Assembly: GCA_013400975.1 (NCBI GenBank)
Contig: WBMZ01011689.1
Span: 1-64,000 of the forward strand
Source of the DNA: Atrichornis clamosus
Lineage: Eukaryota; Chordata; Aves; Passeriformes; Menuridae
Direction: 5' to 3'
Length of the DNA stretch: 64,000 nucleotides
This document shows, piece by piece, positions 20,001-31,300 of the stretch. Position numbers and translations under genes: made by a program. Position 1 is the first letter of the stretch; each line of letters begins with the position of its first letter. The notes under the pieces were generated by a model. The model was given only the letters and a program-made list of their open reading frames with translations. It had not been told where the DNA came from and ran no database searches.

Positions 20001-23000
20001 GTGAACAAAAGCTGCTTCCTCATCTCATTTCATGACAGAGCTGATGGCCTGTACCCCTCTGGGGACCTAGCACTTGCTGGGAGGCAGCAAGGGAGGGAAT
20101 TAAGAACTTATTTCCTCTGCCAGAAATAAGATCCCTAAACAAGCTTCTCAGCCAAGAACTTTTTAATTTTTTTTTTTATTTTACAGGTTTTGCAAGGGAA
20201 TCTTATTCTTCAGAATTGCATCCGCCTCCAACCCCACTTAGAGCTGCCAAAGCCTGCACTTCCCCCGGGACCAGCCTGCGAGTGAGAGAGATGGATGGGA
20301 TGACACGGGCATGACTTCACCCTTCTGTCCTGCTGCCGGAGCCACAGGCTGTCAGGATTCCCAGAGGACCCCCTTGCTCTGGCCCTGCACTGCAGCCCCA
20401 CCAGCCCCACTGGATCAACCCCTTGGACCACAGTCATGGGGTGCCACAGCCCTGCCCCAGCACCAGGGCTGGATGAGGCCCTGGGGAGAGCATCCCTGCT
20501 TGCAAACCCCAGCACCACTCCAAGCTCTGACTGTGCTCCCTCCGCACAAATCCGGCCCCACAGTCACTCCTGTTTAACCCAGGAAGTGTCTGTGGTCTTA
20601 TGAAAGATGCTCGTGCCCCCTCTGAAAAGCCACCTGGGAAGCAGTGAGGGCTCTAAACTGGCTGTGCAGGGGTCACCTCCCCTTCTCCACAAACCCGTTA
20701 TCTTTCCGTGAGCCTCAATCCCTTCTTGTCACACAGACATGCCCCAGTCCTGGCCCTGCATCTGGGGAACATGGACAAGTGTTCCCCAAAACACTGTAGC
20801 CTTTAAGAAATAAAAGCCCCTGGGTTGTTCCTGCCCTGGGGGTTTGCAGCCCTCCTTGCTTGGAGGCTGTTGTGGGATCAGCCACTTCGGGCTGATTTAT
20901 CCATGTGAGATGGAAGCCCAGACAGATGGGAGGGAGTGCGAGCCAGCCAGGCGATAAATCACAGGCTCCAGCCCTGCCTGCCCTTCTCTGTGACTGTGCT
21001 GGTCACCGTGTTCCCAGTGGGATGAATGCTTGAGCCTTGAGCTGTGTCCACGTCCATTCCCTGGGGAGGGCAGACATCCAGCTCCCCAGCCGTGCTGCAC
21101 CCCGGCATTAGCCCAGCCCTGCTCCCCAGCAGGCACAGCCCCGAACAGGGACCGACGCCAGGTGACAACCAGGGGACAAAGCCGCAGGCTCAGCAAGTTT
21201 CCCACTTCCTATATTTGCTCTCCCATATACAAGGAAACGTGATCCCTTTGGGATGTTCCCTGGAAAAAGGGGGCTGCACGCTGGCTGCTGGGATGAGCCT
21301 GCCAGCAAGGGCTGTCTCGTGGGATCTGGGACATGACAACCTGCCTTGAACTTACGCTCAAGGACATCTGTCTTGCAAAGTACAGCACAGTACAAGGAGA
21401 TCTGAACGGGCTGTTGATGAGCTTCCAGCAAGATAAAGGAGCTTCCCTGACCCCACTCCATCTCCCTGAGCGAGATCATCAATAAACCAGCATTGCTGCA
21501 GCCCGCGGCTCAGATGGGCTCTCAACTCTCATGTCCACACGAGTCGGGTGCTTAAATTAATGTCACTGCTGGAGAAGGAGGGTCTGTCCACTGCAGGGGC
21601 CCCCTTTGGTGCCAAGACCTGTCTGGGCTGTCCATCCATCAGCAGGGTAGGAAAGGAGAGCCTAACAGGCAACTGCTCCGGAGGAAATCCAAAGCGCTCA
21701 GCTCTACATGTAGCAGATTGTAGGGCTGGGCTCAGACTAAGGAAGATTTTTGTCCCAAACCAGCCCCCAAACTCCCACATTTATTGACCTGCTCTATGCA
21801 AAGAGTCACCACAAACTCTGGCAGGTTCGGGCTTTGGGGCTGTCTCCTCAGGTGCCATTAGTGGATGTAATGAGCTGGAGATAATTACTGCCTCGGGGAC
21901 ACAATTAACTCCTTCCTGCCCTGGTCCAGCTGGGGCTTTTTCATCCCAGGAGAGCAATTCCCTCCCTCCTTCCCCCCGGGTTCCTTAGAAAACTTCCATT
22001 CCTCTTCCTTCTCCAAGTGAGCATCTGAATCAGAGCCTGACAAACACCACGAGTTCACTGATGTGTGGTGGTGATTTAGAGTTGTAATATATTTGGAATG
22101 CATAATTTATTTCAGGTATCTGAGGCACCAGTGAAACTGGGAGCAAGCAGTGAGTAAATCAGTCATACCCTTGTGATGATGGGGGCTGCAACCTTTATGT
22201 TGGTCTGAAAATCCTGCTTCCATGGGGCCAGTTGAACACGACAAGGGATGGGTACTCTTTGGGGCTTCAGGGACAAATCAGGGACCCTGGAAGAGGTGGT
22301 GATACTGAGAAATTTTAATGACAGTGCTGCCGTTGGGACACAACCTCTTGCAGAAACGTCAGCGTTGCACAGCCCCCTGTCCTGGGACAGGGATCACCCT
22401 GAACCAGGTGCTGCCCAAAGAGCTGCTCCAAACCTGGCAGTCACCTCCACCCACCAGGTACCACCTGGAAGCAGCAGAAGAGGAACCAGGCACAAAGTCC
22501 ACCCTCCTCCCAGCCTCTGTGGTGGTTGCCTTTGAAGCAAATCACTGTTTCAGAAATGCAGAAGATGTGAAATATGACAACAGAAATTGCCAGCGACTTT
22601 TAATTTGGATTCTGCCAATTTTTCTGTTCCAGCTATTGATTTTCCATAAAGATTAATCCCTCCTCCCAGCCCTCTCTGACAGGCACTATCTGGGTGTTTT
22701 GCTTGCCCTGAGTGTGGAAATATATGTTTTATTAAGTGTCAGAGCTCACTAATGAGAAGAAGAAGGAAAATCAATTGTCTGTTTATATCTTGATCTCAGA
22801 CAGGACTAACAAGTTCTTTATTTTGATTCTGGGAACAGAATGGGCAGAGTGACAAACAGAGTGACAGTGGCTGTCAGCTCTGCCACAGAGACAGCTCAGC
22901 TGATGAGGGGGGCAAAGGGGTATGTGGTGTTGAATGCTTCAAACACATTTGTATGTGTTTTAATTTAAAGAGATTCATAGAATGTTATAAAGTCCTATAG

Positions 23001-23069
23001 TCAAATTGATCCCTGATGCAATGTGATGGAAAACACTAAAATTTGAACTCCTCATGAAGATTCTCTCAG
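17001..23069. other. intergenic DNA between STK35 and FNDC11
   Basis: Apart from the CpG block at 17.7-18.05 kb I see no gene, RNA or clear repeat. The sequence is GC-rich up to about 20.6 kb and more AT-rich beyond 22 kb. In human the PTK6 and SRMS kinase genes lie on this side of FNDC11; no tyrosine-kinase motif (HRDLAARN type) was seen here. Confidence 0.6.
17690..18050. promoter_or_regulatory. orphan CpG-rich block between STK35 and FNDC11
   Basis: About 360 bp dense in CpG (for example GCCGGCGTGGG, CGCTCGCCAGCC, CCCGCGGCAGCCGCAGCG), in contrast to CpG-poor DNA on both sides. No gene model starts here. It may be an unannotated promoter, for example of a non-coding RNA, or an enhancer. 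A 388-codon minus-strand frame across it (17,187-18,353) has low-complexity Gly/Ala/Arg composition and is probably a by-product of the base composition. Confidence 0.5.
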
Positions 23070-23487
23070 GGTTGGAGCAGCTCTGCTGTGGACACAGGCT
23101 GAGAGCTGGGGCTGTCAGCCTGGAGAAGACTCCAGGGAGATCTTAGAGCCCCTTCCAGTGCCTAAAGACGCTCAAAGAGAGCTGGGGAGGGATTTTGGAC
23201 AAGGGCCTGGAGTGACAGGACAAGGGGGAATGGCTTCACATTGACAGAGGGCAGGGTTAGATGGGATATTGTGAAGAAATTGTTCCCTGTGACTGTGGGG
23301 AGGCCCTGGCACAGGTTGCCCAGAGAAGCTGTGGCTGCCCCATCCCTGGAAGTGTTCAAGGCCGGGTTGGATGGGGCTTGGAGCAACCTGGGATAGTGGA
23401 AGGTGTCCCTGCCCATATCAGGAGGGTGGGAGGGGATGAGTGTTAAGGTCCCTTCCAGACTAAGCCATCCTGTGATTCTGTGATTCC
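23070..23487 (+). mobile_element. CR1 LINE 3' fragment, plus orientation
   Basis: It begins near GGTTGGAGCAGCTCTGCTG and runs through the typical CR1 tail with CTGGCACAGGTTGCCCAGAG and GGTCCCTTCCAGAC to the terminal repeats TGATTCTGTGATTC. It is 5'-truncated, as usual for CR1, and holds only the extreme 3' part of the element with no intact ORF. CR1 is the dominant LINE of birds. Confidence 0.88.
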
Positions 23488-24450
23488 TCCTTGGGCATCT
23501 GGCACAGGCCCTAGCTGGAACAGGAGGCAAGGTAAGCTGGACCTCCACAGGACACTTCTCATACCCTCAGACCACCAGGACTGAGGGAAAAGGACAACTC
23601 CACTTCCCAGCACACACAGTCTAAACAACAGGATCGAGACCCATGACATGAGCATGAACATTCATTTCCCACAGAAACTTTGCATAGTTACCAAGTACTA
23701 ATCTCTGCTGGCCCTCCTCCCCAGACAAGGCTATCAACCTGCTTTCACTCATATTTGTTATCTCCCTTGTCTGTTCGAGAATCACACCTGACAATTGTAT
23801 AGTTAATCTCTTGGCAGCTGTGAAATGGAATGGTAAGCTCCAGCTGCCTTGATGCATTGATTTCTTAAAATGACAGATCGCCTCCTCCCTTGATGTTCAA
23901 GCAGGAGCTCAGGGCTGGTGTTACGGATCCTGCCTGTCATTCAATTAAAAAAGCTTAGCAGAGATGCACCAGCTGAGCACACCAGACAGCATTAAGGCTA
24001 AGCCCTGACCCAAAGATTTAATAGCAGGGAGTATGAAGGCACCTTCAGCCCAGGACGCTTGTCCAGTTTGCTGATGAGCTCACCAGCGGTGCTATGGAGT
24101 TTGCCACTGTGAACCAGACAAGACACTCTCTTCTCCACAGTAACAGAGCACACTGGGCAGCCAGGTCCCATAGGAAAACAGAGCAGGAAAATCCCTTCGT
24201 CCCCAGAAGGAAGTTTGCTGCACTTAATGGATCATTTTATATCCTATTTCAACACAGCTCTTTCATAAGGATTATGTGTTTAACAAAACTCCTGACACTG
24301 TGGAACAGTTGCAGTCTCACTGTGGAGAGCAAAGCACGGGTGTCTGACCTCAGATGGACTCTGCAAGATTCTCCCCCAAAAAGCAAGTAAGTCCTCACTC
24401 ACAGCAATGCCATAAAGCCCAGCGGGTCCCATTCGTACACCAGAATCTGA

Positions 24451-24704
24451 GATTTAGATTAGACATTAGGAAGAAATTATTCCCTGTGAGGGTGGTGAGG
24501 CCCTGGCACAGGTTGCCCAGGGAAGCTGTGGCTGCCCCATCCCTGGAAGTGGGCAAGGCCAGGTTGGACAGGGCTTGGAGAAACCTGGTCTAGGGGAAGG
24601 TGTCCCTGCGCAAGGCAGGGGATTGGAACAAGATGAGCTTTAAGGTCCCTTCCAACCCAAGCCATTCTGTGAATCTATGATTCCATGGTTCCATCATTCT
24701 GTAT
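24451..24704 (+). mobile_element. CR1 LINE 3' fragment, plus orientation
   Basis: Contains the same core as the element at 23,070 (CTGGCACAGGTTGCCCAGGG, GGTGTCCCTGCGCAAGGCAG) and ends in degenerate ATTCTGTG/ATCTATGATTCC repeats. Truncated at its 5' end. It lies a few hundred bases before the FNDC11 promoter island. Confidence 0.85.
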
Positions 24705-24957
24705 TCCAGCTTCCCTGGTTCCGCCATCCATTGTGACACAGCAGCGGCCACCGGGTGCCGTGGTGTTGACCGGCATGTCATCGCTTTCTCAGACGCAGCA
24801 GACACGTCTTGTTGTGCAGGCAGAGCAGACGTGCTCTCCCCACGACGCCCGGTGTCACCGAGCCTGAAGCCTCCGAAGGTACCAGGGACCGGGGCGGGGG
24901 CAGGGGGAGAGGGATGGGAAGATTACTGGGATTTATTGCCATCGTTACCCATGGCTG

Positions 24958-25016
24958 GGGCGTGGAACGGGATGAGCTTTAATGTCCTTCCAAACAAAAC
25001 GATTCTGTGAATTACG
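24958..25016 (+). mobile_element. short CR1 3' tail abutting the FNDC11 CpG island
   Basis: About 60 bp matching only the last part of the CR1 tail (GGAACGGGATGAGCTTTAATG followed by CCTTCCAAAC...GATTCTGTGA). It ends within about 70 bp of the X-box at 25,081, so the insertion forms the upstream edge of the promoter. Confidence 0.65.
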
Positions 25017-25225
25017 GAGGGGAGGGGACGAAGCGCTCTGGGGGTTGCCCTGGTTCGGCCGCAGCTCCCGGGGCCCGGGGGTCGCCGTGGCAACGGCAGC
25101 GCCCTGCGGGGCCCGGCCGGGCCGGGCCGCGGGTGGATCCGGCTGGGCCGCGCCGGGACCGCAGCGCCTGCACGCAGCTCCCGGGGCCTGAGGAGCGCCT
25201 GGACACACTCCCAGGGCCTGACGAG
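25017..25225 (+). promoter_or_regulatory. FNDC11: FNDC11 CpG-island promoter and probable non-coding exon 1
   Basis: A dense CpG island (GGGCCCGGGGGTCGCC..., GCCCGGCCGGGCCGGGCCGC) holds a perfect RFX X-box at 25,081-25,094. A plausible donor, GACGAG|GTGGGT, lies after 25,225 and pairs with the acceptor at 27,351 just before the FNDC11 start. The start site would be between the X-box and the donor. This agrees with a TATA-less CpG promoter; the exact exon limits are inferred. Confidence 0.55.
25081..25094 (+). promoter_or_regulatory. RFX X-box motif
   Basis: GTCGCCGTGGCAAC fits the X-box consensus GTNRCC-N(0-3)-RGYAAC at every defined position with a 2-nt spacer. X-boxes bind RFX factors (RFX2/RFX3) that drive ciliary and spermatogenic genes. 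It sits in the CpG island about 2.3 kb upstream of the FNDC11 coding exon. Confidence 0.65.
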
Positions 25226-26134
25226 GTGGGTCGGGGCTCGAGGGGGCAGCCCCTGGGTGCCCCTGCGACCCCTCCAAACCCCGGCCTGGGTAAACACAGA
25301 GCCCTCTCCTTGGTGACCGCAGCCCCCCGCCCCGGCTGCAAACAGAGCAGCCGTGCGGGGAATATATCCAGCCCTCCCTGGCGAAAAAAAAAAAAAAAAA
25401 AAAGAAAAAAAAAAGTAAAAACAGCAAGGGAATATAAGCACAATGACAGCTCGGTCTGTGGGCAAACAAACTGCTCAGCAGAGCCAAATCCCTCCAAGAG
25501 TAGCGAATGTCACCCAGCGCGTGTGCTGGCCCTGCTGCTCCATACGGGATGCCGGGAGCTGGCACTGCTTTGGTTTAGGTGGGTTTTTTGTGGAAAGAAA
25601 AAAGTGAAAAGGAAATACAGCTTGTTTTTCTTTTAGTTGACAGCTCTCTTGGAAGATAAAGTTGCAAATGAGTGACTTAGTATAAACTGTGCTACAGCTC
25701 AGGGCCAGACAGCTGAAAGGTTTACAAACGTTTGGAATTCCTATGAGGAAGTGTTATTAGCTCTGTTATGAATGTAGGGAAAATGAGGCCAAGAAAAATG
25801 GCTTTGTCAAGTACATATCACCATCTAGCTTCTACCGGGCATGTAAGAATTAAAATATCCCAGTTAGATCCTAGTTTCAGAATTCTGTACTTATTTTGTT
25901 TTCAAATCAAGCATGTTCTGCATGTGAAAGCAACCTCAACGTCCAGCTGGGTTCTCATTACGGTATCACTGACAACAGAGACACAGGCATTTATTTAGCT
26001 AATTGCTGTTTATGGTACACAAGCTGCATGAGCCACAGGCACTTCAGCTAAAACACAACAGAGAAACACCTTCCACCTTGGCTCAGATGGCACTGCCAGC
26101 CGGGGCACATCTTTGCCAGTAAATGAAGTATAAA

Positions 26135-26534
26135 ATCATCCCAGAATGGTTTGAGTTGGAAGGGGCCTTAATGCTCATGTCATTTCAACAACCTCTAGGG
26201 CAGAAACACCTTCCACTAGACCAGGTTGCTCCAAGCCCCATCTAATCTGGGCTTGAACACTTCCATACATGGGGCAGCCACAGCTTCTCTGGGCAACCTG
26301 TGCCAGTGTCTCACCACCCTTACAGGGAAGAATTTCTTCCTAATATCCTATCTAACCCTCCCCTCTGTCAGGTTGAAGCCATTCCCCCTTGTCCTGTCAC
26401 TCCAGGCCCTTGTAAACAGCTAAGATTAAGCCAGCAGNAATATCCTATCTAACCCTCCCCTCTGTCAGGTTGAAGCCATTCCCCCTTGTCCTGTCACTCC
26501 AGGCCCTTGTAAACAGCTAAGATTAAGCCAGCAG
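26135..26534 (-). mobile_element. CR1 LINE 3' fragment, minus orientation, partly duplicated
   Basis: It starts with the reverse complement of the CR1 end (CAGAATGGTTTGAGTTGGAAG) and continues through TGCTCCAAGCCCCATCTAATC and GGGAAGAATTTCTTCCTAAT. The last 96 bp are present twice around an N, so the true element is probably about 96 bp shorter. Confidence 0.85.
26342..26534. repeat. perfect 96-bp direct duplication around a single N
   Basis: Bases 26,342-26,437 (starting AATATCCTATCTAACC, ending TTAAGCCAGCAG) recur unchanged at 26,439-26,534, separated only by an N at 26,438. A 100% identical copy joined through one N is typical of an unresolved overlap between assembled contigs rather than a biological repeat. 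Confidence 0.9.
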
Positions 26535-27369
26535 AAATGGTGCTGCAAGAACCACTGCCTGAACACCCCAACGGCAAACTGTTACCTGCTCGCAGGTGCT
26601 TTACATGTGTTTCATTCTCTTACTGTACATTGCAGAAAAGCGAGAAAGCAAGTAGACCTCATGGTCTGAGATGATGCAAACTAAAACCAAAGAAAGGGAA
26701 AGTATCACATTGCTGAAAACATTGTTAGGTTGTGACTGTCAATCTACTGGTGAAGGCAGAGGTGCAAGGGAAACACTCTCATTCCTCTTGGAAGCTGTCG
26801 TGAGGTGGCACTGGGTGCACCCGTTGTTCTGCCTGCTGCATTCCAGCTCGCGTGGGGGCAGAGGGCTAATTTGAATCACCAAGGTGATTATGTAGGAACT
26901 GGCTGAGAAGATGGGTCTCAAACCTCAACAGCCTGGCAGATTACAAAGAGAGAAAAATAGACATCTCCAGAGAGGCAGAAGAATGGAAAGAAATTGCTTA
27001 CAGGAGTACAAAGGCAGCTAATTAGAATGAAACAAGATAATAAGATAGGGAGAAATTTTGGCAGAGTGTATCAGAGAATAGTTCCTGTCAGTGAATCTAT
27101 TAAGTGGAGATAGAACCTCTCAAGGGCGGGCAGAAGGAGACCAATTGGAATACATATAAGTAGATGATACAAAACATTAGAAACCATACAACGATAAAGT
27201 TAAATTCCTCTGGAACTACATCTAGTCTGGCAGTTCTTTCCCATCTACATAAGCTAAGCTTTAAGAGAGTAGAGTCACAGCCATGATTGTACTCCCTCAC
27301 AGCTGCTTTTCCTTTGGTTCTTAATGTTATTATTGCTGCTTTCCTACACAGCACTCGAGCTTTGGAAGC

Positions 27370-28338
27370 ATGGCTAAGGTTTTGCATGAGACTGAAACCA
27401 GTTCGGACAATACTGCACCCATAGAAGAACAGAGAGACAATGCCAGCATGGAGCAGTACCTGAGAAACAAAAACCTTGTTCTGGATTTCCTGCGCTCCGA
27501 CCTGAACCCCCACCACCTCCAGTACCACTGGAACAAAGTCCACCTTCTAAAGAAGTGTTACTTCTACTTGAAGTTTGAGCCCAGACACGTGTGCGTGAGA
27601 GACCAGAACAATACAATGATTTTCACTGACATCTTGCAAATAGCAAACCCCTGCCAACTCCAGAAGATCCAGAAGATGGGAAGAAAACAAACTGAAATCC
27701 AGCTGGCACTTTTAACTGAGCTGTTGGAACAGTTGGAACGAGGTCGGGAGGAGCTGAGCCATTATGTAGAGATCTGTGATGTAGAAACTTTCCTCTCCCA
27801 GTGGGACTTGAATTTAAAGAGAGTGATAAGACTCTCCATGCTTTTCAATAAACTCATTTCCTTGGAAGAACCAAGAAGGCTTCACGTCAAGCACAGTTTG
27901 GTGTCACAGATACATCTTGGAGGTGCTCTGCACCCTCACATTAGTCTTTCTCTCTATACAAAGAAGCCACCAATTTTTGATCGCATAGAGTCATTTGCAT
28001 GCCAGACCTGGGCCCAGCTCAAGTGGTTTACTGAAAATCAAGAATCACACCTCGAACGATGGCAGCTGGAGATTAAGTTGGTTACAGATGACAGTCAGAC
28101 GGAACCAGGATACGGTCGGATCCAGGAAGTCATCTCCAACCCGTGTGTAATCAACCACCTGCAACCTGGCAGATTGTACGAGTTCAAAGTTAAGAGATCC
28201 GACACTCACACGCTCGTCTACTCGCAGTGGCACGACAGCATCATATTGAAGACAAAAACCAACCCTGTTGAAGACACCAAGGACACCAGCAACCGCAGCT
28301 TGATGAGGCGGCTCACAAGAAAAACTCCCTCACTTTAA
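27370..28338 (+). CDS. FNDC11: FNDC11, fibronectin type III domain-containing protein 11
   Basis: A single uninterrupted coding exon of 322 aa, close to the ~318 aa of the mammalian protein. The ATG has a good Kozak context (AAGCATGG) and lies 19 bases after the acceptor CTTTCCTACACAG. Residues ~30-100 form the conserved N-terminal part, ~105-130 look helical (QLALLTELLEQLERGREEL), and ~200-297 form a fibronectin III-like domain including WQLEIKLVTDD and LQPGRLYEFKVKRSDTHT. No signal peptide or membrane segment is seen. Molecular function is not established; expression in mammals is mainly testis/ciliated tissue. The gene is convergent with HELZ2, as in human 20q13.33. Identification rests on sequence resemblance plus synteny. 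Confidence 0.92.
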   Translation: MAKVLHETETSSDNTAPIEEQRDNASMEQYLRNKNLVLDFLRSDLNPHHLQYHWNKVHLLKKCYFYLKFEPRHVCVRDQNNTMIFTDILQIANPCQLQKIQKMGRKQTEIQLALLTELLEQLERGREELSHYVEICDVETFLSQWDLNLKRVIRLSMLFNKLISLEEPRRLHVKHSLVSQIHLGGALHPHISLSLYTKKPPIFDRIESFACQTWAQLKWFTENQESHLERWQLEIKLVTDDSQTEPGYGRIQEVISNPCVINHLQPGRLYEFKVKRSDTHTLVYSQWHDSIILKTKTNPVEDTKDTSNRSLMRRLTRKTPSL

Positions 28339-28366
28339 TGATTTGATGAAAAAATGAATAATTAAA

Positions 28367-28372
28367 AATAAA
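28367..28372 (+). terminator. FNDC11 poly(A) signal
   Basis: AATAAA 29 bases after the FNDC11 stop, in an AT-rich stretch. It gives a very short 3' UTR. Confidence 0.6.
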
Positions 28373-31300
28373 TAGTTTCAACATTTCACATAAAATCAAA
28401 CTCGTTCTGTTTTCGACAGCAATTTTAGAAGCGCCTTCCTAAAATCTTTCCAGGTTAACAGTAACCCATTCAAAATTTCTCACACAAAATAACATCCTTA
28501 GGCAGCATTTGGGACTCAACACTTGTGTCCCGCTGCCAGAGCTGACAGGTGGGAGCAGCCAGAAGCAGGAAGTCTTGCAGGACATCTCTGATGCAGGGCA
28601 CAGGAAACAGAAGTATCTCCACCATCCCAGCACTTTCCCTCCACTGAAGGATGCTCGGTGTCAGGTTCTTCCAATGATGTTTTGGGTTTTTTACCCCAGG
28701 TTATTGTCCTTCCTCCAAAATACCTGAAGTGAGCCCTAAACTCTTCAAATCACCCACCCAAACTTATCTCCTATCACTGGTTCATCTCACCCTCTACATC
28801 CTGTGCCTTATAGGTACCTAAGCATGACTTCATGCTCACCCCTCTATAGTGCATGAAAAGATCACTCTAATTAAAAAAACTCAACTAAACCCCAAAAATA
28901 AATAACCCTCAAGCCTCCCAACAAACAGGGAAGGGTAATACATCCACCTGACTAATATGTAGAAAATTATCATTTCTGCCACAAGCTGCAGTTAATTTTC
29001 TTTTTTACCATTTGGTTCCATCCAAACAGAGCTGTCCCCACAGAGATTCTAGTCAAACCATCACATAAACAGTCCTTTTAGTAATAAAATTTATTATTTA
29101 AATAAATTCAAATCATTTTTACAATTATGGCTTAAATATCAAAAAAGGAATGTTGAGGTTCATTCTTTTAAACAGTCAAAGCAGGTAAAAATATTTGTAT
29201 CCAAAAGGTCATTTGAGGTTTGCTGTGAGTCACAGACATACAAAAGATAAAAACCTGCCACATTTCAAGTTCCTTAATTCACACTTCATGACACTTGACA
29301 TCTCATTTCTATTTTTAAAAAACCCAACAATTTATTGCAGTAAGTTGATTGTCCTACACAGATCTGTCCAAATCCTCAAAAACAGTCCAGCTGGCCAAGG
29401 AGAGGCTTCCTGGGAACACACGGCTCATCCCAGGCTGATGCTGGGCACACCACTGGCTGCCTGCACAGGTTCTCCTTGTTCCATTTGTGCTCAACCTCTA
29501 GCTAGTGCTGAGGAAATTAAGTTAATCCTGCTGGATGAACTGACATTTGTGTCATGCAACCACGTGCATTTGTCTGTGACTGGACAGATGCTCTGGGCAC
29601 CACACTGCCAGGGTGTACCTTCTGGGATTACCAAAAGTTTGGTATTTTAAGAATATGTGCTTGAATGTAAAATTCTTTCAAAAGTAAATTCAAAACTCTG
29701 CGTGCAAATGAAACCAAGCTAATTTGAACTTTTTTTCCTCTATTGATTTCTATGATTCTTTCCATGGGCATAAGGACAAGAACATGATACTCAGCTGTCA
29801 CTACAGTCTATAAAAAGTTTAATTGCACTTTCTACTATCCCTGACTATTGCATGACCGACTCTCCAGGAACCTGCTCACAGTGCCAGCAGCCCAAGGGTC
29901 CAGCCTGGCTGTAACTGCTGCTTGGGTGCATTTCCTAATCACCAGTTACAAAATACGTCTTCAGAGGAAAAAAAATAACATGTATATTGCCTTGCAACAC
30001 AGAGGTGACAAAGCAAAGTATTTCAGTCTAGGCTTTACCTCCATGGAGTACGAATAAACACTTTTTTCCCACTGAGGACAAAGGGAGTTGCCTTGTGAGG
30101 TGTCTCTCTTGGCCAAACCCCCTCCAAGAGCACTGACTAAACCACTACATGTATGAAATAACCAGCACAAGACCCAGGGGAGAAACTCTTCATTTACAGG
30201 AGATCATGAAAATGAGACCCACTGGTTCTAAAGGGACCAAGGTGGCTTTGTTAGAATGAAGCTGGCATTATGCTAAAGTATTTATCCCAACAATTCCAGA
30301 AATTTCTGCAACTCTCCGTAGCATCTTGGAGCTAGATGATTGCATTTCAGTAGTCCACAGAATGATCCCCAGACAATTTTATTTCGGAATTGCAATAATA
30401 TTTGCTAATCAGGCTGGTGCAGAATCTTTTAAGATCCTACCCGGGATGACTTCAAAGAGGAACAATGAATTTTACACCTTACCAGCTTTTATCAGGCATC
30501 TTTAGAACCAGCAGGAGGTACTTCCTATGGGTTTTTATCCCTCATGGAATTTCCAGCCATATGCCCATTATTATGCTTCAACAGCACAAGAGCAAGCCTG
30601 GGTGGTCTTTGGAGTACAGCTCAAACACCCCAAAGGCAGAAGTGCAGGAAGGTAGTTTAAAACTAGGAAGAAACAACAAACCTTTTCCATAGGTTCTTGA
30701 GTCAAGCCTAACACAGAGTAATGAGAAGAAACACAGCGTTAAATACAGACTTTTCCAGACACAATACTTTCTTACTGCACATTCCTGCACACTGGAAAGA
30801 GCCATGCTGCATTTCGGTTGCAAACAGGACAAAATTCCTCCTGCCATAGTGCTGTGAAATCACAGGGATCCACGCCAAGGAAAACTTGTGTCCCAGCACA
30901 GCACGGACTTGGTACAACGCTGTGATTGCATCTCAGCTCCATCCCACATGAACACCTAAGGACAGCCAAGCATGCGGTTTGGGGAGAGCCGAGGCAGGCA
31001 CTTCGTACATTCAGAACTGAAATGAGATAAAAGACACCCTCCCTCAAAACTATCATGCTTCAGGAAGCAGCTCCACGATTCTCAGAGGGCACCACTTCAC
31101 CGTGATACATTGCTACCAGTCACATGTCAGTGGGTGAAAGCAGCCTCTCTAGTGAACCACAGCTTCCAGCTCACAGCAGTTTGGCTACAGAAAGTACAAA
31201 AATACATTATACACATATGGTGCACTTATCAAACCTCCTTCACTGCTCTTAAAAACTCAGGCCATAAGGCTGTGAAACAAATTCACAGAGTTAAAAGTTA

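Larger units (their letters stand above)
25226..27351 (+). other. FNDC11 5' UTR intron
   Basis: Bounded by the inferred donor at 25,226 and a good acceptor (GCTGCTTTCCTACACAG) ending at 27,351. It contains an A-rich tract at 25,383-25,413, the CR1 at 26,135 and the duplicated segment around the N at 26,438. No gene is seen inside. Confidence 0.5.

Noticed and set aside
25383..25413. A-rich tract as the tail of a processed pseudogene
   Set aside because: No gene-like sequence or target-site duplication precedes it; a simple A-rich repeat.
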